Source of the DNA: Scenedesmus sp. ARA3
Lineage: Eukaryota; Chlorophyta; Chlorophyceae; Sphaeropleales; Scenedesmaceae
Assembly: GCA_004335835.1 (NCBI GenBank)
Contig: RWJK01001208.1
Span: 186,001-250,000 of the forward strand
Reading direction: 5' to 3'
DNA: 64,000 nt
Shown: positions 9,935-22,174 of the stretch, piece after piece
How the letters are laid out: each line of letters begins with the position of its first letter
Numbering within the stretch: the stretch's first letter is position 1
The notes under the pieces: model-generated
What the model saw: the letters and a program-made list of their open reading frames with translations, nothing else
Databases searched by the model: none
Told to the model about the DNA's origin: nothing
Position numbers and translations under genes: made by a program

Positions 9935-12900
9935 CTACTCGTGGTGCTCGAAGGAGAAGGGCGCGAAGGCGTAGCCGTCACCCCGGTAGAACTTGTTCTG
10001 GAACTCCACCCAGTGCAGGCGCAGCGCGTGCAGGAACGCCGACAGCGACTCCATCACCATCAGCACGCCCATGGTGGCGCAGAAGAACACGAAGAAGCCT
10101 GCGGCCGCAGTAAAGAGCAGCAGCAGCAGCAGCAGTAGCAGCAGATAACACCACGCAGTGTCAATGTGTGCCGCAGCCGACGGCGCCCATGGTGGCGCAA
10201 AAGTCCATGAAGAAGCTTGCGAGGGCAGCAGCAGCAGCCGCAGCAGGCCGTGGTGATGCAGGCTGCCAAGATGTGCACAGTACAAAGATGTGCAGCAGCT
10301 GCAGCAGAGCCGCCCAAATGCCAGGCCGCTGCTTGCTCACAGCAGCAGCCTTCTCACACAGTCACACACTGATCACTCACCGATCATCATCGCCAGCGGG
10401 TTGTTCAGCCCGATCGTCATCATCAGCACGCGGTCGTAGAACACCGCGCTCAGCTGGCTGTGCGCCAGGCTCAGCGCCCACAGCCGCAAATAACTCGCCG
10501 TGTTCGACACCGCGCCCAGCACAAACTCGATCGTGTGGATCATCTGGTGCACCACCACCTCGCCAAAATCGAAGTGGTCGCCGTGGCCGTGGCCGCCGCC
10601 GCCGCCGTGGGAGTTGGCGGCTGCGTGGGAGGAGGAGGCAGCGTTGCCAGCCACCAGGCCGCGGCGCGCCTCCTCGTCCTCGTCACCATCAAAGCCCACC
10701 ATGTCGTACATGCTCCGCTGAAGACAAATGGACACAGGTGTTTGGCGGCAATTACAGTACAGGGATAGCAGGCAGATGCTACGTCAGCAAAGGTCAGGCG
10801 TGAAGCAAGGACAGTGAGCCCACCATGTTGTACAAGCTCCGCTGCACACCACGCAGGTGCCATAGTGGTGACAAGCAGGCATGGACGACAGTTGAAAGTG
10901 AAGGTGAGCTTGTCATTGAGTGTGGTCCCGACGTGTAACACACTACCGAGAAGTGCGGTACGACTGCCTGAACGTAAAACCTCACCACAGACCTCAATGG
11001 CAGCTGCAAAAACGGATACACAATGCTGTACTGCAGCTGCAGCCAGCTCGTGCGCCTCACCTGCCGCTCTGATGCCTCGTGGCGCTTCTTGAGGATGAAG
11101 GGCTTGGGGAACAGCATGAACGGCACAGCGGCAAACGAGATGAGCAGCAGGAACACCTGCGGCAGCACCCAGCAGCAGCGGCAGCGCCACACAGTCAAGC
11201 AGCGCTTTCCCTCCTCTGCATGCAGCGATCAATCACTCCAGTTGCCTGCAACAGCTCCTACCAGCAGCAGTATTTACAGCTAAGAAATCAAGCTGCCCTG
11301 CCCAGCATGTGCATGTCTGCCACCAACCAAGGGTTCACTAAATGGCTGCACCCGGGCACATTTACCTCACTGCTGTGCACGCAACCACCATCCAGCCTTG
11401 TAAAAATAAAACCAAACAGGCCCTGGCGTTCTCACCTGCAGGCCCGCCTGGCCCGGGAAGAGGAAACCGGCCTCGTCCACAGTGCCTGGTGACAGGAACA
11501 TGTAGATCATCACGTGGTACAAGTCGGTCTGCTTGGCCGACAGCCACTTGTACACGATGGCGATGCACAGGTAGCCAAACAGCGAGTTGAGGAAAATCAT
11601 CTGCATATATGAAAGCCGCATAAGCAGGGGGAAGAGGGCAAGGACACGGGTTAATAGTGGCTGGGGTGTGCTGCTAGCGTGCTGCTGGTGGTGACCCCTA
11701 CTGTGCAGGGGTAACTGAGCCTGGTACCTGGGTGTGTAGCCTGAGGGCAGCCAGGCAACCTGAGAGGGAGGTGTCCAACGGCACAGCTGATGATACTGCG
11801 GGCAGTGTGAGAGCCGTGCCATGAGAGCTCCATTAAAGTTGTAACCTGAGCTATAGCCGGGCAGTGATACAACATCACAAACCAGTTCGGCAGGGGACAT
11901 TATTGGCATGAAAACATCAAGGAAGACAAACGGCACATGAATAATACTCGTCACGTTGCATTACCTACTCAGTCGTGCAAGTGTACCGGAGAAGGTGCTG
12001 GTGCGCTCGTAGACCGCCTGCACTGACGCTCTCTGAGTGCACCAGCACCTTCTCCGGTAGGACTGCAACAATATCAAGGGGTTGTACAGAGCAACAAAAG
12101 AGCAAAACTCGTGGCTTGTGAAAACCCTTCCATAACTTGTCATAAAAAGCATGTACGCTCATTCCTCTACAGCAAGGTACCACATGACTGGTACTGTCAC
12201 AACCACCCACAACAAGCAGCACGCCTCGCAACAGTCTCCGTCAACACCCCAATCACCCTGCCCCCCGCCTTATAACAAACAACACATAACAAACCCTCAC
12301 CTGCGGGATGAACTCGCAGATGGTGGACAGCCGGTCCCTGAAGTACAGGTTGTTGAACAGGCTCATCATGATGCCCAGGTTCATGTGCACCACGCCCAGC
12401 AGGATGCTCATCTTCATCTTCATGCTGTTCAGGAAGGGCAGCTCGCTCTTGGTGCCGTGCCACACGGGGTCCACGCCAAAGGGGTAAGGGGGCATGCCCT
12501 TGGGGAAGGCCACCTCGCCGCCATGCTCGGGGCAGGCGCGCATGTCACGTATGGACTCGTCCACAGACCCGTTGATGAAGCACTGCGGGCCGCGGAGCAT
12601 TGCATGATGGTTAGCATAAGCAAGGAAGGAGGGTTGTAGCAGGCGGGGTGTGCTGTGCAGCGACTCTGCGTCGACCGGTGTGACGAGGCGCATGCACGTC
12701 ACCTCCTTGCACAAACACACAAGCGGCTTGATGTGTCCGCACAAGCCGGCATCAATCCTAACTTAAATGATGTCCAGGCTTGTTGCAAAGCCCCTCACCC
12801 GTGCGCGCGTGCCGCCAAAGAGCGTCATGGGCATGGAGAAGAACTCGTTGTAGATGAGCCCCGTGAAGATGGAGAAGGTGGCCATCAGCACGATGCAGTA

Positions 12901-15230
12901 GCGGCCGCCGAACAGCATGTCGAAGATCTCGTCCAGCTTCTGCTTCAGCAGCGCCTTCTCGTTGATCAGCAGGTAGGCCGCAAACATCATCATCAGCAGC
13001 CCGTGTCCAAAGTCGCCTGCACAAAATGCGGCACAGCACATGAGACGGCAAGGGGCAGTTGACCACACACGCACAATCAGCATGGACGATCAGCACAACA
13101 CCCTGCATGCCAGGTTGCAGTGCCATGCCGGGGCATGTGCAAGTTACATCCACTAGTTGCTTGCACAGCATACGCAATAGCTGGCTGCTGGCAGAGTGCA
13201 TGCAGCTCTAACCTGGTCCACGTCACGTGCTGTGCAGATGTGTGTTGCGCTCACCGAACATGACTGCGAACAGGAAGGGGAAGGTCACTATGGTGAACAC
13301 AGCAGGGTTGACCTCACGGTACCGCGCAATGCCGTACGCGTCCACAATGGCCTGCACGCGTTGCAAGAAACAGGCGCAGTGGAAGAAAGTGGTGGGCCAA
13401 CAGTCAATTAAGGTGACGAGTCGCAAAGCTTCGCAAGCGAAGGACTGACAGGAATACATCCCATAGTTTACAGGACAGCCACCTGTACACGCAGGGCAAC
13501 AAGCGTATGCGACGGCCGCGACTCATCAGCGTGGTGCTACAACAAATACTCAAACAACTGCACGCCATCAGCTGCACGTCCACGCTGCACACCCACCCAA
13601 AGGCAGTAACCAGCAGCACCACCCTCACCTGGAAGCAGGTGGTGAACATGTCCGTCTTGAAGTAGGTGGGGGGCGGGTCGGCAGTCATCAGCGGCTGCAG
13701 CACCGTGGACACCTGCAGCCAGCACACAGGAACAGCACAGGCAGCTGAGCACAGTCTTGTGCAAGACCTGCTAACTGCCAGCAAGGTAGCTGGGCAAAAG
13801 GCAAGCCCGGTCCCGTGCGGCACGGCAGTGAACAACTGCCAAAAAAGCAGTGCCCCAACCCGCCAAACTGAGCTCAGTGTGCTTTGCAGCAACGCCCCAT
13901 GCTCTGCGTAGACCAGGTCACTATGCTGCTTACACTGCACACGCCTGTAGGCAAAACCACCACGCTGGACTGTCATCCTGCTTTTGATTGAATCTGGAAA
14001 AAGTGAAAGCTGAGCCCCACCTGTGTGGAGGAGGCATGTGCCGCCTGGCGCAGCGCCTCGTGCACGCGCGGCTTGGCGGCCAGCGGGCACCACGCCTCCG
14101 CCACCAGCACTTTGCGGCTGGTGTCCATGGACAGCTTGTTCAGCGTGTGGTACACAGCCTTCTCGCGGCGCACCTGAGGCACAGGCATGCAGCGATGGCA
14201 GCGGCATGAAGTTCTATAGGCTCAGCTTTCAGACGGGCTGGGCACCATGTGACACTGGCAACAGCATACAACACATTTGCTGCAGCGCAGCCACGCGTCT
14301 CAGGCAATCAGATGGCAGCACAGGCAGCACAGGGATGCAGCAACACTTGAGCTGTGCACCTGCAGGCATGCCAGCCCTCCCCCAGCACACATCAGCACAC
14401 AGAAGCACTCCACTCGGGTCTTGCCCCACCGCACCACACGTGCCCAGCTCTGCCCCACCACACACCGCCGCACCTGCGTGGCCCACTGCTCCAGGTTGAA
14501 CGCAATGTTCTGCAGCACACCCTCCCTGTGGCGCTGGCCCGCGTCGATGGTGGTGCGCAGCTCGCGCAGGCGCGTGGTCACGTCGCCGTGCATCTGGCGC
14601 TGCCGCGAGGGGTCCTCCGGAAAGGGGTAGCGGTTGGCGGCAAACGCCTCGCAGATCTGCGGCGGAAAACACAACAAGAAACGCAAAAACATGGAACTTG
14701 GGGCCTTTTTGGACCAGTTGAAAATACCATAAGTGTTCAAGCGTTGGTGATGTTGCAGCACGTATGATACGGACCCTAAACTGCTCCAGCTGCAGCTGCT
14801 GGCAACAAGTTACTCGCGTGCGCACCCTGTGTTCCACCAACCGCAATCAGGATTCTCAGCTGCAACACTGCCCAGCGCGCCGGGTGGCCGCCTCCGCAAC
14901 AGCAACCCCTACTGCTGCTGCGCGAGCCCATCCAGCGCATGCCTCAGGCCTGCTCTCCTCTCACCTTGAGCACCTTGGTGCGGGCGCGCTCGCCCGCGTA
15001 GAACACCACAAACACGTGCTTCTCCTGCAGCTCGCCGGTGGCAGGGTCCCTCACGCTGCCCACGGGCGTCTGGCGCAGGAACATGTTGCCGCGCGTCGCC
15101 CTGCGCCGCAACAAGGCAAGACACACGGCAAGAGATGCGGCGGTGCTCGTCATGCTTGTTGCAGCATAGTGACAGTGCTTGATACTGATGAAGGGTTTAC
15201 ACTCCCTGGCACACATGTGCAGCTGTAACA

Positions 15231-15265
<35 letters not shown>

Positions 15266-17291
15266 GATGCTGCAGGCAGCTCCCCGTCAGCTTGCACACT
15301 GGTTGTCACAAACAATTTCATCATGCTGCTTCCTGCTCACCCCCTCAACAGCCGCAAAAGCTGCACTGCCTTATGTGCTGTGCAGCGCTGCTGCGCACCT
15401 GAACAGCAGGCGCTCAAAGCCGTTGAGCTTCTCCTGGGGGATGAGCCCGGCAACAAAGCCCAGGCGGCCTGCGCTGGCTGCAGCAGACTGCAGCAGCACA
15501 ACACACCGGCACCAGCAGCAGGTGCAGGCAGCAGCAGGCGAAGTCATGATGCGTGCCAGAGCAAGAGCACTGTACAACCGCATGCAGAGCGCATACTGAC
15601 AATGACCCCAACTGTTGGCTGCCATAACCGATGCTGCACTGCTGATGCCGCCATTGCTGATGCCACCACTGTTGGTGCTGTCGCTGCTGTTGCTGGAATC
15701 GCCGGCGATGTCATTGCTGATGCCAACACTACTGCTGCTGCTACTAGTTTTGAAGCCGACACTGCTGCCGTTGCTGATGCTTCAACCTGTGCTGCTGCTG
15801 CTGACGATGCCAATGCTGCTCTTGCTGTCACAGCTTACGCTACCACTGCTGCTATGACTGCTGCCACTGCTGTTGCTGGCCCCGCATTACCCCTCACCCG
15901 CAGCGCGCTCTTCAGCAGCGGTGCATCCATGGCCCCAGGCACGCTGTACGCTGCTACCGCTGCTGCCACTGCCGCAGTCAATGCTGCTGCTAGCTACGCC
16001 GACGCTGCCGTCGCTGCCATTGCTGATGCTGTCATCGCTGCTGCTACTACGATTGCTGCCACTGCTGTTGTGCTGCTGCTGCAGCACATCAACAATACGA
16101 CTGCACGCCCCCTCCCCCCTCTCACCGGCAGCGCGCTCTCCAGCAGCGGCGCGTCCATGGCCTCAGGCACGCTGTACGCGCGCTCGCCAAAGCTCTCCGC
16201 TGCCGCCTCTGCCCTGGCGCTGTCAAAGAAGCTGCCGGCCTTCTCCAGCACCAGCTGCAGCTCCATGAGCTCGTTGTAGGAGCGCGCGAGGCGCTCGCTG
16301 TTGCCGTTGGCCTCCAGCATCTCCGCCTCCAGCTCCTCCAGCTTGCCCTGCAGGAAGCAACGATAACAGTCTCAACTTGTTAAAAAAGATTGTGGCCAAC
16401 ACTGATTGTTGCAGATGTACAAAGCGCCGCTGCCTGGACCAGAACGATTGCTTGCTTCACAATGACCAAGCACCAGCTGCAGGGTTACAGCGTGATGGCC
16501 AGCCACCACAACCGCCATGAACTGCTGGCTGCCACAAACTCCAAGCCATCTCCAGCTACCCAAGTGAATGTCACACTAACCATCAACCACGTTTGTCCTT
16601 AATTCTGTGTTCGTGTTTAGGTTCACAGCCGCACCTCCAGCTCATCCATGTCATAGCCCTTGTCCAGCATCGCGCGCATGCCAACTGTCATGCCTGCCTT
16701 CTCCACCTGAGCATGATCAGGGGCAGGAACGTGCTCAGTAACTATATCAGTGAAGGCTAATGTGTTGCTATGGTAATCAGCTGCGATCGTACTTACGCAT
16801 CCAAAGATGCCAGCGGCGCATGGCAGCAGTACAACAGCTGGGGTGCTGCTGAATCGACCAAAACATGTCTTCAGACTGGCAGGCAGCTGCACAAGTGCGG
16901 CTCTGCTGCTTCTAGAGAAAGCAAACTTGCATTATACATCTCGTCCAAAGCGTGGTTGTTGCTCTACAACCCACCCACCTGCTCATGGAAGAACCTGATC
17001 TTCCTGGCCATCTCATCGCAACGCTTCACCTACAGGCAAGCAGGCCGGCTCAGAACGAGCTCTGCTTATTCCTTTACTTACAAAAGCTTCGCCTGCAGGT
17101 ACCTGATTAGCGTATGTCCGCTGAAAGGCGCTTTTAACACTGTTGAGGTCCTTGAACTGCAGCAGGCCCACGTCTCCCAGTGCTGCGATAGTATCGTGTG
17201 CTGACTCCGCCGGAATCATCAGCTGCACCAGCTGCATCTCCTCTGAGCGCCATAGCTCTATGTTGTCGAAGCCAAAGTTGAAAATCCCCAT
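9935..17291 (-). CDS. V-type proton ATPase subunit a (V0 membrane sector), 845 aa
   Basis: Sixteen exons: 17103-17291, 16979-17029, 16635-16706, 16126-16347, 15399-15487, 14965-15100, 14474-14656, 14021-14173, 13629-13712, 13255-13351, 12799-13016, 12301-12582, 11436-11600, 11061-11156, 10381-10717, 9935-10098; 2538 bases, every phase matches. The N-terminal cytosolic half has [23 protein letters not shown] and [20 protein letters not shown]. The membrane half has [34 protein letters not shown] and [12 protein letters not shown]. The proton-path arginine is present in [16 protein letters not shown], and a second conserved Arg in [14 protein letters not shown]. Length is typical. Subunit a forms the two proton half-channels and the peripheral stator of the vacuolar/endomembrane pump. 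A Gly/His-rich loop ([14 protein letters not shown]) before the last helices is a lineage-specific insert. Start chosen at [14 protein letters not shown]; a Met ten codons upstream is less likely. Introns contain exon-edge copies listed separately. Confidence 0.95.
10182..10222 (-). repeat. Intronic copy of the 5' edge of V-ATPase subunit a exon 16
   Basis: Read on the minus strand this matches the start of the last exon: a Phe-Phe pair followed by CATMG, as in the real [12 protein letters not shown]. It lies 84 bp upstream (in gene direction) of the true acceptor at 10098. It is diverged and would not maintain the conserved helix. Confidence 0.7.
10817..10844 (-). repeat. Intronic copy of the 5' edge of V-ATPase subunit a exon 15
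   Basis: On the minus strand this reads as an acceptor (gtgtgcag) followed by codons for RSLYNMVG, against RSMYDMVG at the real exon start (acceptor at 10718). It keeps a plausible 3' splice site, but the frame stops soon after. Confidence 0.75.
11984..12059. repeat. Perfect 21-bp inverted repeat in a V-ATPase subunit a intron
   Basis: Arm 11984-12004 is exactly complementary to 12039-12059. Pairing continues for about five more positions into the loop, leaving a terminal loop of roughly 24 nt. It lies in the intron between exons 12 and 13. Size and near-perfect stem resemble a small-RNA precursor or a tiny foldback element. Neither is proven. Confidence 0.75.
15893..15950 (-). repeat. Intronic copy of the 3' edge of V-ATPase subunit a exon 4
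   Basis: About 58 bp match 16121-16180, which covers the exon 4 3' end and its donor, with roughly seven differences. On the minus strand it encodes [15 protein letters not shown] followed by a gtgagg donor; the real exon reads [15 protein letters not shown]. It sits in the intron just downstream of exon 4. The DNA between the two copies is a degenerate GCT/GCC-rich stretch. Confidence 0.8.
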
Positions 17292-18546
17292 TTCGCAAAG
17301 TTGGCCAGTGGCCAGCAGCAATATTGGGTGCCAACAGCAACTGAAAACAGCAGATAGCGTGGGGCACGCAGGCCCTACGTATTTGAAGCCTGCAGGCGAC
17401 CGTGCGCGTGCACAAACTTGCTGTGCTGCTGTGACACGTCAACGTGCCCATGTGCTAACTACATCCTCCCGTACAACCAGCCACGCCTGGACGAGAGGTG
17501 CAAAACCAGCGGCAGTCGATGGAACGCCAAAGCCCTAGTCCTGCAAAACTGACACGGAGCTGATGGGGCATCCACTTGGGTCTCACAGCCCACGTTTCAG
17601 ACACTTGACCCTAAAATTTTGTGATCTGCTGGACCACGAGCAACATCCGCATGTCAGGGCAGCCTGTTTCGCAAGTACTGCCCAGACATTGAAGTTGTGT
17701 TGGACAACCGCAAGACCTCATGCTGTTTGTGGACCCACTCGTTTACAAAAGCAGGTGGGACATCAACGGTATGCTGCTGTCAGATTTAGATTGTGTGGGA
17801 TATGCACAGCATCTGGAGCACTGCTGAGCAGCACTGCTAAGCAGCTGACAGAGCGTCTGAAGAGCCTGACGTTCTGGCATGCCAACTATGGCTCTCTTTG
17901 CTCGCTCAACATTGCCATACATTGTTGTATGGGAGGCTATGGCAACTCTGCACCAGCTTGGCCTTAGACCTTTGGTTCTTTGATGGCACACGGATGCCTA
18001 GGCTTACTGATGACCTCAGCATGCTCAGTCATGGCGCAGAACATACCAGTGCACGTGCCACATAGCTACTTGAATGTTCATCAGACGATCCTCCAACGCA
18101 GAGAGTATGCTCACACACTCGAGACACTCGTCTCCTCGTCTCACACACCAGCAGAGTGACAGCCCTTCCTACATGCTGCATGTGCTCGCATTAAGACTTG
18201 ACAAAGCTGAACTTTCGATAAGTTGATGTTCTTCGTGCACCGCCTGCTGCACAGGACTGCTGTCGCCACAAGTGCTGTCCTCAGGCCTGCTCTTCAGATT
18301 CCCTGCCTTTCAGCCGTATTTAAACGGCCTGTACTCTTGCACGTCGTTGCATGTGAGCGCGCATAGCTGCTCGCGTCCCACGCCGTCATATTGATCAGTT
18401 TACGAGCACTCAACTGCAACCTACGCTTCAAGGATGCCTGCGCCAGCATTGACGTTTGACTTCGTAGATCCAAATTAGCCATTAACCATTTGTGTCTGCG
18501 TTGACCCCGCTCGCCGCCTTCTGCTGTAGTTGCGTCAAGCTCCAGT
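17292..18546. promoter_or_regulatory. Divergent intergenic region between V-ATPase subunit a and NADP-isocitrate dehydrogenase
   Basis: About 1.25 kb separate two start codons facing away from each other, so both promoters must lie here or in untranslated exons. A TATA-like sequence is at 18316-18325. No conserved coding exon was found. The frame at 17563-17967 has no family features. Confidence 0.5.
18316..18325 (+). promoter_or_regulatory. TATA-like element upstream of isocitrate dehydrogenase
   Basis: GTATTTAAAC lies about 220 bp upstream of the ATG at 18547, framed by short inverted arms GCCGT and ACGGC. If used, transcription would start near 18350 and leave a 5' leader of about 190 nt. 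Inferred from sequence only. Confidence 0.3.
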
Positions 18547-18698
18547 ATGGCTCCACAGAAGATCAAGGTTGCAAACCCCGTGGTGGACCTGGATGGCGAT
18601 GAGATGACCAGGTGAGCCTTGTAACAGCTTTATCGCAGTGCATGGTGTACTCTACAAGCCTGGGCGTGCATGTGCATGCTTGCTCAGTTACTGGACTG

Positions 18699-18749
<51 letters not shown>

Positions 18750-20924
18750 GTCATTTGGGACATGATTAAGGAGAAGGTGTGCAGAGCTACAGCAGCAACA
18801 TAAAATTACAATACATGCGGCACAGCTGTGCCACATGTGCGCAGCAGCTGCGCGTTGCTTGGCCCTTGCAGCCGGGCACTGTAGCATGGCCAACAGCCTT
18901 TACCAGCAGCCCCGCCAGCAGAGTTGAGGCAGTTTAGATAACGCAGCATTAAGCAATCATAGCAGTCAGCGGCGTGAGGAAGCTTCGCATGCTGTGTCAA
19001 GTCTGTTGGTTGCTGCCTAACACGGTGAAGATGCCAGCATCCGTGCCTTACGCATGCATGCACCCAGCATGCACCCAGCCACTTTCCTGGTTTGTAGGGT
19101 GTACTGCACTCTGCCGGGCCTGCCGTTGTCATTGCAACTGTGGCAGCTGTGCGGGCCCTGCCATACATGCCTATTGCTAAGCAGGCCAGCACATGAGCAC
19201 CTTCTTGCGTCCAGTGCCGCGCCGCCTTGCGCTGCTGCTGGCGACCATACTGCTGCTGGCAACCGCACTGCAACTGCTGCTGCTGCTGCTGCCGCAGCTG
19301 GTGCTGCCGTACCTGGACCTTGAGATCAAGTACTTTGACCTGGGCCTGCCCAGCAGGGACGCCACAGACGACCAGATCACCATCGACGCAGCAGAGGCCA
19401 TTAAGGTGCGGCAGGCACCTCATCATTTACGTACCAGTTCATTGGATGCGGCAGACGCCCAACCGCCCCACCGTTGTTCTGCACTGCTGGCAGCTGCATG
19501 TTCTGCGACATTTGTGTTATTCAGTTGGCAGTTAGTTGTGGTACATATGGGTTGTCTGCAAGGGTCGTGCATTGGGACTTCAGCGCAAGAGGAACGGTAC
19601 AAGGAGCTCCACCAGAGCAGCGGCGCCAGCCATCTCCGGCTGCCTCACACGCACTGAGGTGTGCGCTGAAATCCGCACACACATACCCATGAAGCACCTC
19701 ACTCACACCTTTCAACCACTTATTGTTTATCCTTGCGTCCCGCAGAAGTACAACGTAGGCATCAAGTGCGCCACCATCACCCCTGATGAGGCGCGCGTGG
19801 AGGAGTTTGGGCTCAAGAAGATGTGGAAGTCCCCCAACGGCACCATCCGTAACATCCTCAACGGCACAGTCTTCCGCGAGCCCATTGTCGTGTCCAACAT
19901 CCCACGCCTGGTGCCCGGCTGGACCAAGCCCATCGTGGTCGGCAGGTGTGTTATTTTGGATGTTATTGTGTTACTTTTGTTGGTGATGCCAAAGGGATGC
20001 TGTTGTGCCTGGTTGGACCAAGCTCATTGTGGTCGGCAGGCGCGGTGTCATGGCTGTATTGTTGTATTATTTTTGATTGTTATTTCTTGTGCGTTGGTCG
20101 CACTGTCACGGGACAGGAACCAGCTACATGTGCACAGGACAGATGTAGTCATTTCACGTGCTGCTAGCGCAAGCATCTTGCCTGCGGCTGTGGACCTGTG
20201 CATGTAGTCCACGCAGCTCCAGCAGCAACCGTCTGTCCACAAACTGTTGGGCATGCTTGCTTGCGTGTCACCTTTCCTTCACATGCCTCTTGTGCTGCTG
20301 CTGCTGCTGCTGCTGGGCTGCAGGCACGCGTTTGGTGACCAGTACAAAGCCACTGACGTGCGCATCCCCGGCCCTGGCAAGCTGCGCATGATCTACGAGC
20401 CAGCAGACGGCTCCGCAGCACAGGAGTGAGTGGCACGGCCAGCTGCAGCTTGAAGGTGTCAGCAGCTGCTGCAGCAGCAGGAACAGCAATGAATGAGGGG
20501 GTGCAAGTGCTGGGCTGCAAGTGCCAGAGTTGACCATGCTGCAACAGCCCTTGAAGCACCGGGACGTCACGTCTTGTCTGTGAACTTATTGCAAACACGC
20601 ACTGCCTGCACATGTATGTTGCCGTCTGCGTTTCATCAAGCCTTGTTACAAACTTGTCTTGTCCTAGCGTGGCCATGGGCATGCACAATTGGCAGCTTTT
20701 CTGTTGCAAACAAAAACCATGTCACTAACGCTGTCACTAACATGTCACTTTTTGCAGCTACGAGATCTTCACCTTTGAGGGCGCTGGCGTGGCCATGGGC
20801 ATGTACAACACGGACGAGTCAATCCGCGGCTTTGCCAAGTCCTGCTTTGAGTACGCACTGCAGAAGGGCTGGCCGCTGTACCTGAGCACCAAGAACACCA
20901 TCCTCAAGGCATACGATGGCCGGT

Positions 20925-20960
<36 letters not shown>

Positions 20961-22123
20961 TGTGTATGCATGGTTGAATTGAGTGGCGCTGCAGAAGGGC
21001 TGGCCGCTGTACCTGAGCACCAAGAACACCATCCTCAAGGCATACGACGGCCGGTGAGCAGCAGCAGCAGCAGCAGCAGGTAGGGCATGCCAAGGCTGAC
21101 TCACACTGCGAAGTCAGGACTGGCAGTTTGTTCATCCACTGCTACACGTGGTCATGCGTATGTTGATTCTGCAGTGGTTCGTTTGCAGCCCAACCGCACG
21201 ACGCCACCCGAACCCTGGCACTGCTGTGCTGCTGTGTAAATGTTTTTGCCCCATGCAGCTTCCTGATGATCTTTGCTGAGATCTACGAGGCGGAGTACAA
21301 GGGCAAGTACGAGGCAGCAGGCATCTGGTACGAGCACAGGCTCATCGACGACATGGTGGCACAGGTGCGGGGCGAGGGGTGTGATGGGGCGTTAGGGCTG
21401 GTGGGTTAGGGGTGCAACTGCGCAGCGCGCTGCTGCCGTGCCCAGCATGCATCAAGACTGCAGCTTTTTCAGATAGAAATGTTGCAAGAATGGGTCTTCA
21501 TGCTTGTTTCTCATGTTCGCTCACTGTGCAGGGGCTCGCTTCTGCAATCGCTGCCATTCTAATGACTCAACACCAATGCTGTTTTTGCAATGTTCCCTTA
21601 CCGCAGGCGCTCAAGTCCAGCGGCGGCTTTGTGTGGGCGTGCAAGAACTACGATGGCGACGTGCAGTCCGACATCGTGGCGCAGGGCTACGGCAGCCTGG
21701 GGCTGATGACCAGCGTGCTGGTCACACCTGATGGCCAGACCGTGGAGGCTGAGGCAGCACACGGTGGGTTTAGGGTTCTGGGGTGGCGAGTTTTGGGTTG
21801 TGGGGTTTGGGGTTGAGGGCTGTATGGCAGCCTGGGGCTGATGACCAGCGTGCTGGTGACCCCTGACGGGCAGACCGTGGAGGCTGAGGCAGCACACGGT
21901 AGGTTGCCACGCTACAGTGTGAACGTACATGCAATCGTGCTTAGTGCTGCTGGTAAGCAGCCTGTGCTGGATTGAATTAATCAAACAAATCCATATGTTT
22001 GCCCGGTGCTGCTGCTGCCATATGTTGGCGCAATGGTTGCGGCTGTGCTGGCTGCAGCTTGCGCGTGCGGCACGATGGCACATGAGCACATTTTCACCAG
22101 CTCTGAACTTCACACCTGTCAAC

Positions 22124-22174
<51 letters not shown>

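Noticed and set aside
9917..10803. Plus-strand frames opposite the V-ATPase 3' exons
   Set aside because: They are antisense shadows; the minus strand carries the conserved membrane helices.
15179..16279. Plus-strand 366-codon open frame across V-ATPase introns
   Set aside because: Composition is Ala/Thr/Val from GCT/ACT repeats. It is antisense to well-supported V-ATPase exons and has no domain.
17563..17967. Plus-strand frame in the divergent promoter region
   Set aside because: No conserved segment, no splice context, and the position between two facing-away starts favours regulatory DNA.
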